Assembly (NCBI GenBank): GCA_947652805.1
Contig: CANTEM010000044.1
Coordinates: 1-8,073 of the forward strand
DNA from: an uncultured Clostridia bacterium
Lineage (GTDB): Bacteria > Bacillota > Clostridia > Oscillospirales > CAG-272
Length of the DNA: 8,073 bases
Reading direction: 5' to 3'
How positions within the stretch are numbered: position 1 is the stretch's first letter; every line of letters starts with the position of its first letter. Below, piece after piece: positions 6,980 to 8,073 of the stretch. A model generated the notes under the pieces. It was not told where the DNA came from. It made no database searches and saw only the letters and a list, made by a program, of their open reading frames with translations. Both the position numbers and the translations under genes were made by a program.

Positions 6980-7966
6980 TCAGATCGTTTGGTGTGTAAC
7001 CCACCGGGAAATCAATACGCGGGCAAGGGGTCTGCATCCTTTGTGGAGAATATAAAATGCCTTATACTTATAATAATTGTAATCCTTGCTGTTTTTGTCT
7101 GCATAACGGAAGATGATACGCAGGGCGTCTGTGATCTCCTTGAAACGGGGTACAGCTTCCTTTTTGCCGGCTATGTATCCAAGATAGGAGCGCATAACCG
7201 GGAGCAGTAGATACGTGCTGGCGGGTCCAAGCAGCTGAGGAACTTCCTTTTCTACATCCGTTAAAATCAGCGTTGCAAAATGAACGGCTTCATAGTCGAT
7301 ACGGGAATAGAAGTTGTTAGTCGCCCCGTCTGTGTTATCCATCCAGTAGTTGTACAGCTTTTCCGGTATAATGCTTACCGCCTTGGCACGCCGGAGAAAT
7401 CTATATACAAAGAGACCGTCCTCTCCGATTTTTATGTCCGGAGGAAATTGCAGATCTCCGATGAGTTCTTTCCGGAACAGTTTTCCGATCACGCCGGTAA
7501 TGATCTTTCTGGTGAAAAACCGTTCTAAAATATCTAATCCGGTGACAACCTCTTCATCGGTGATTTCCACTTTGGCTGTTCTCTCCGGGGTGGTAGATTC
7601 CATGCGGTAATCCAGTGCAGACATATCCGCACCGGTTTCTGTCAAGTGCTCATACATGCAGGAAAGATATGTGGGCTCCACCCAGTCGTCTGCATCTACA
7701 AAGGAAATATATGCTCCTGTGGCGGCGTGCATACCTGCATTCCGTGCATCGGACACGCCTCCGTTGGGCTTGTCAACGATTCTGACCCGGGGCTCATTCC
7801 CGTATAAATCCTGACAAACTGCAAGACTGTTATCCTTGGAACCGTCGTTTACGATTACAACTTCAAAATTTGTGTAGGTTTGGCACAACAGGCTTTCTAC
7901 ACATTTCTGAATTTGCGATTCTGCATTGTACATGGGGACGATAACACTGATTTTTTCGTTTTGCAT
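6980..7966 (-). CDS. Family 2 glycosyltransferase
   Basis: This 328-residue protein is an inverting GT-A fold glycosyltransferase of family GT2, of the kind that adds sugars to exopolysaccharide, capsule or cell-wall glycans from nucleotide-sugar donors at the inner face of the membrane. The N-terminus ISVIVPMYNAESQIQKCVES (6-25) is the nucleotide-binding strand. VIVNDGSKDNS (37-47) holds the uridine-contacting Asp, NGGVSDARNAG (68-78) follows, and ISFVDADDW (87-95) holds the metal-binding DxD (Asp91, Asp93). The EDGLF segment at 182-186 fits the catalytic-base region. I see no clear transmembrane helix or signal peptide. Donor and acceptor cannot be assigned. The start at 7966 is chosen over one 30 bases further up because AGGAG at 7973-7977 sits six bases before it and the longer form adds a polar tail not typical of the family. 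It is convergent with, and unrelated to, the his operon. Confidence 0.93.
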   Translation of the reverse strand: MQNEKISVIVPMYNAESQIQKCVESLLCQTYTNFEVVIVNDGSKDNSLAVCQDLYGNEPRVRIVDKPNGGVSDARNAGMHAATGAYISFVDADDWVEPTYLSCMYEHLTETGADMSALDYRMESTTPERTAKVEITDEEVVTGLDILERFFTRKIITGVIGKLFRKELIGDLQFPPDIKIGEDGLFVYRFLRRAKAVSIIPEKLYNYWMDNTDGATNNFYSRIDYEAVHFATLILTDVEKEVPQLLGPASTYLLLPVMRSYLGYIAGKKEAVPRFKEITDALRIIFRYADKNSKDYNYYKYKAFYILHKGCRPLARVLISRWVTHQTI

Positions 7967-7972
7967 GGAGAT

Positions 7973-7977
7973 CTCCT
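7973..7977 (-). promoter_or_regulatory. Ribosome binding site of the glycosyltransferase gene
   Basis: On the - strand this reads AGGAG, six bases before the ATG at 7966, inside a longer AAAAGGAGAT. It sets the start codon. It overlaps a perfect 10-base palindrome, GGAGATCTCC, at 7967-7976. Confidence 0.85.
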
Positions 7978-8023
7978 TTTGTGCTTGCCGCTGCATTTAA
8001 TCATTGATAATTACTTTCCAGTT

Positions 8024-8053
8024 ATTATATCATTTTGTGGGAGACATTGTCAA
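8024..8053 (-). promoter_or_regulatory. Sigma-A type promoter of the glycosyltransferase gene
   Basis: Read on the - strand, a perfect -35 box TTGACA (8048-8053) is followed after 18 bases by a perfect -10 box TATAAT (8024-8029). The bases TGA directly before the -10 box make it an extended -10 (TGnTATAAT). Transcription would start near 8017, leaving an untranslated leader of about 50 bases before the ATG at 7966. Such a match suggests strong, mainly housekeeping expression unless a repressor acts; no clear operator is visible. Confidence 0.85.
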
Positions 8054-8073
8054 TAGAACAAAAATGATCCATC

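Noticed and set aside
7997..8013. AT-rich imperfect palindrome in the glycosyltransferase leader as an operator
   Set aside because: The arms match over only a few bases and such matches are expected by chance in AT-rich sequence.

Overview
The window holds most of a histidine biosynthesis operon on the + strand, followed by one convergent glycosyltransferase gene on the - strand. The order is hisG (3' end only) - hisD - hisC - hisB - hisH - hisA - hisF - hisIE - PHP-type histidinol-phosphatase, then a terminator hairpin. Several things point to a Gram-positive Firmicute, probably a Clostridia-class anaerobe: strong purine-rich ribosome binding sites, a HisG ending like the short form, a monofunctional HisB paired with a PHP-family phosphatase, a fused HisI-HisE, and a near-consensus sigma-A promoter. 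The exact genus is not readable from the sequence.

Region by region: bases 1-38 do not read as HisG in any frame, and the hisG homology starts abruptly near base 39. hisD, hisC, hisB, hisH, hisA, hisF and hisIE (251-6122) are all intact, with their catalytic residues in place. Gaps between genes are 2 to 38 bases, except for a 115-base gap between hisC and hisB that contains a strong predicted RNA hairpin. hisIE and the phosphatase gene overlap by ATGA. A hairpin with an A-run before it and a T-run after it (6947-6977) ends the operon and also sits just past the stop codon of the opposing glycosyltransferase, so it can serve both. The glycosyltransferase (6980-7966, - strand) has its own consensus promoter at 8024-8053.

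Together the genes encode the cytosolic route from phosphoribosyl-ATP to histidine. HisIE does the pyrophosphohydrolase and cyclohydrolase steps, HisA isomerises ProFAR to PRFAR, HisH/HisF make IGP and AICAR, HisB dehydrates IGP, HisC transaminates, the PHP phosphatase removes phosphate and HisD oxidises histidinol to histidine. The first enzyme is only represented by the HisG fragment; its probable partner HisZ and any operon leader would lie outside the window. I see no defence system, CRISPR array, RNA gene or complete mobile element. The two points most worth checking are the broken start of hisG and the hisC-hisB hairpin.
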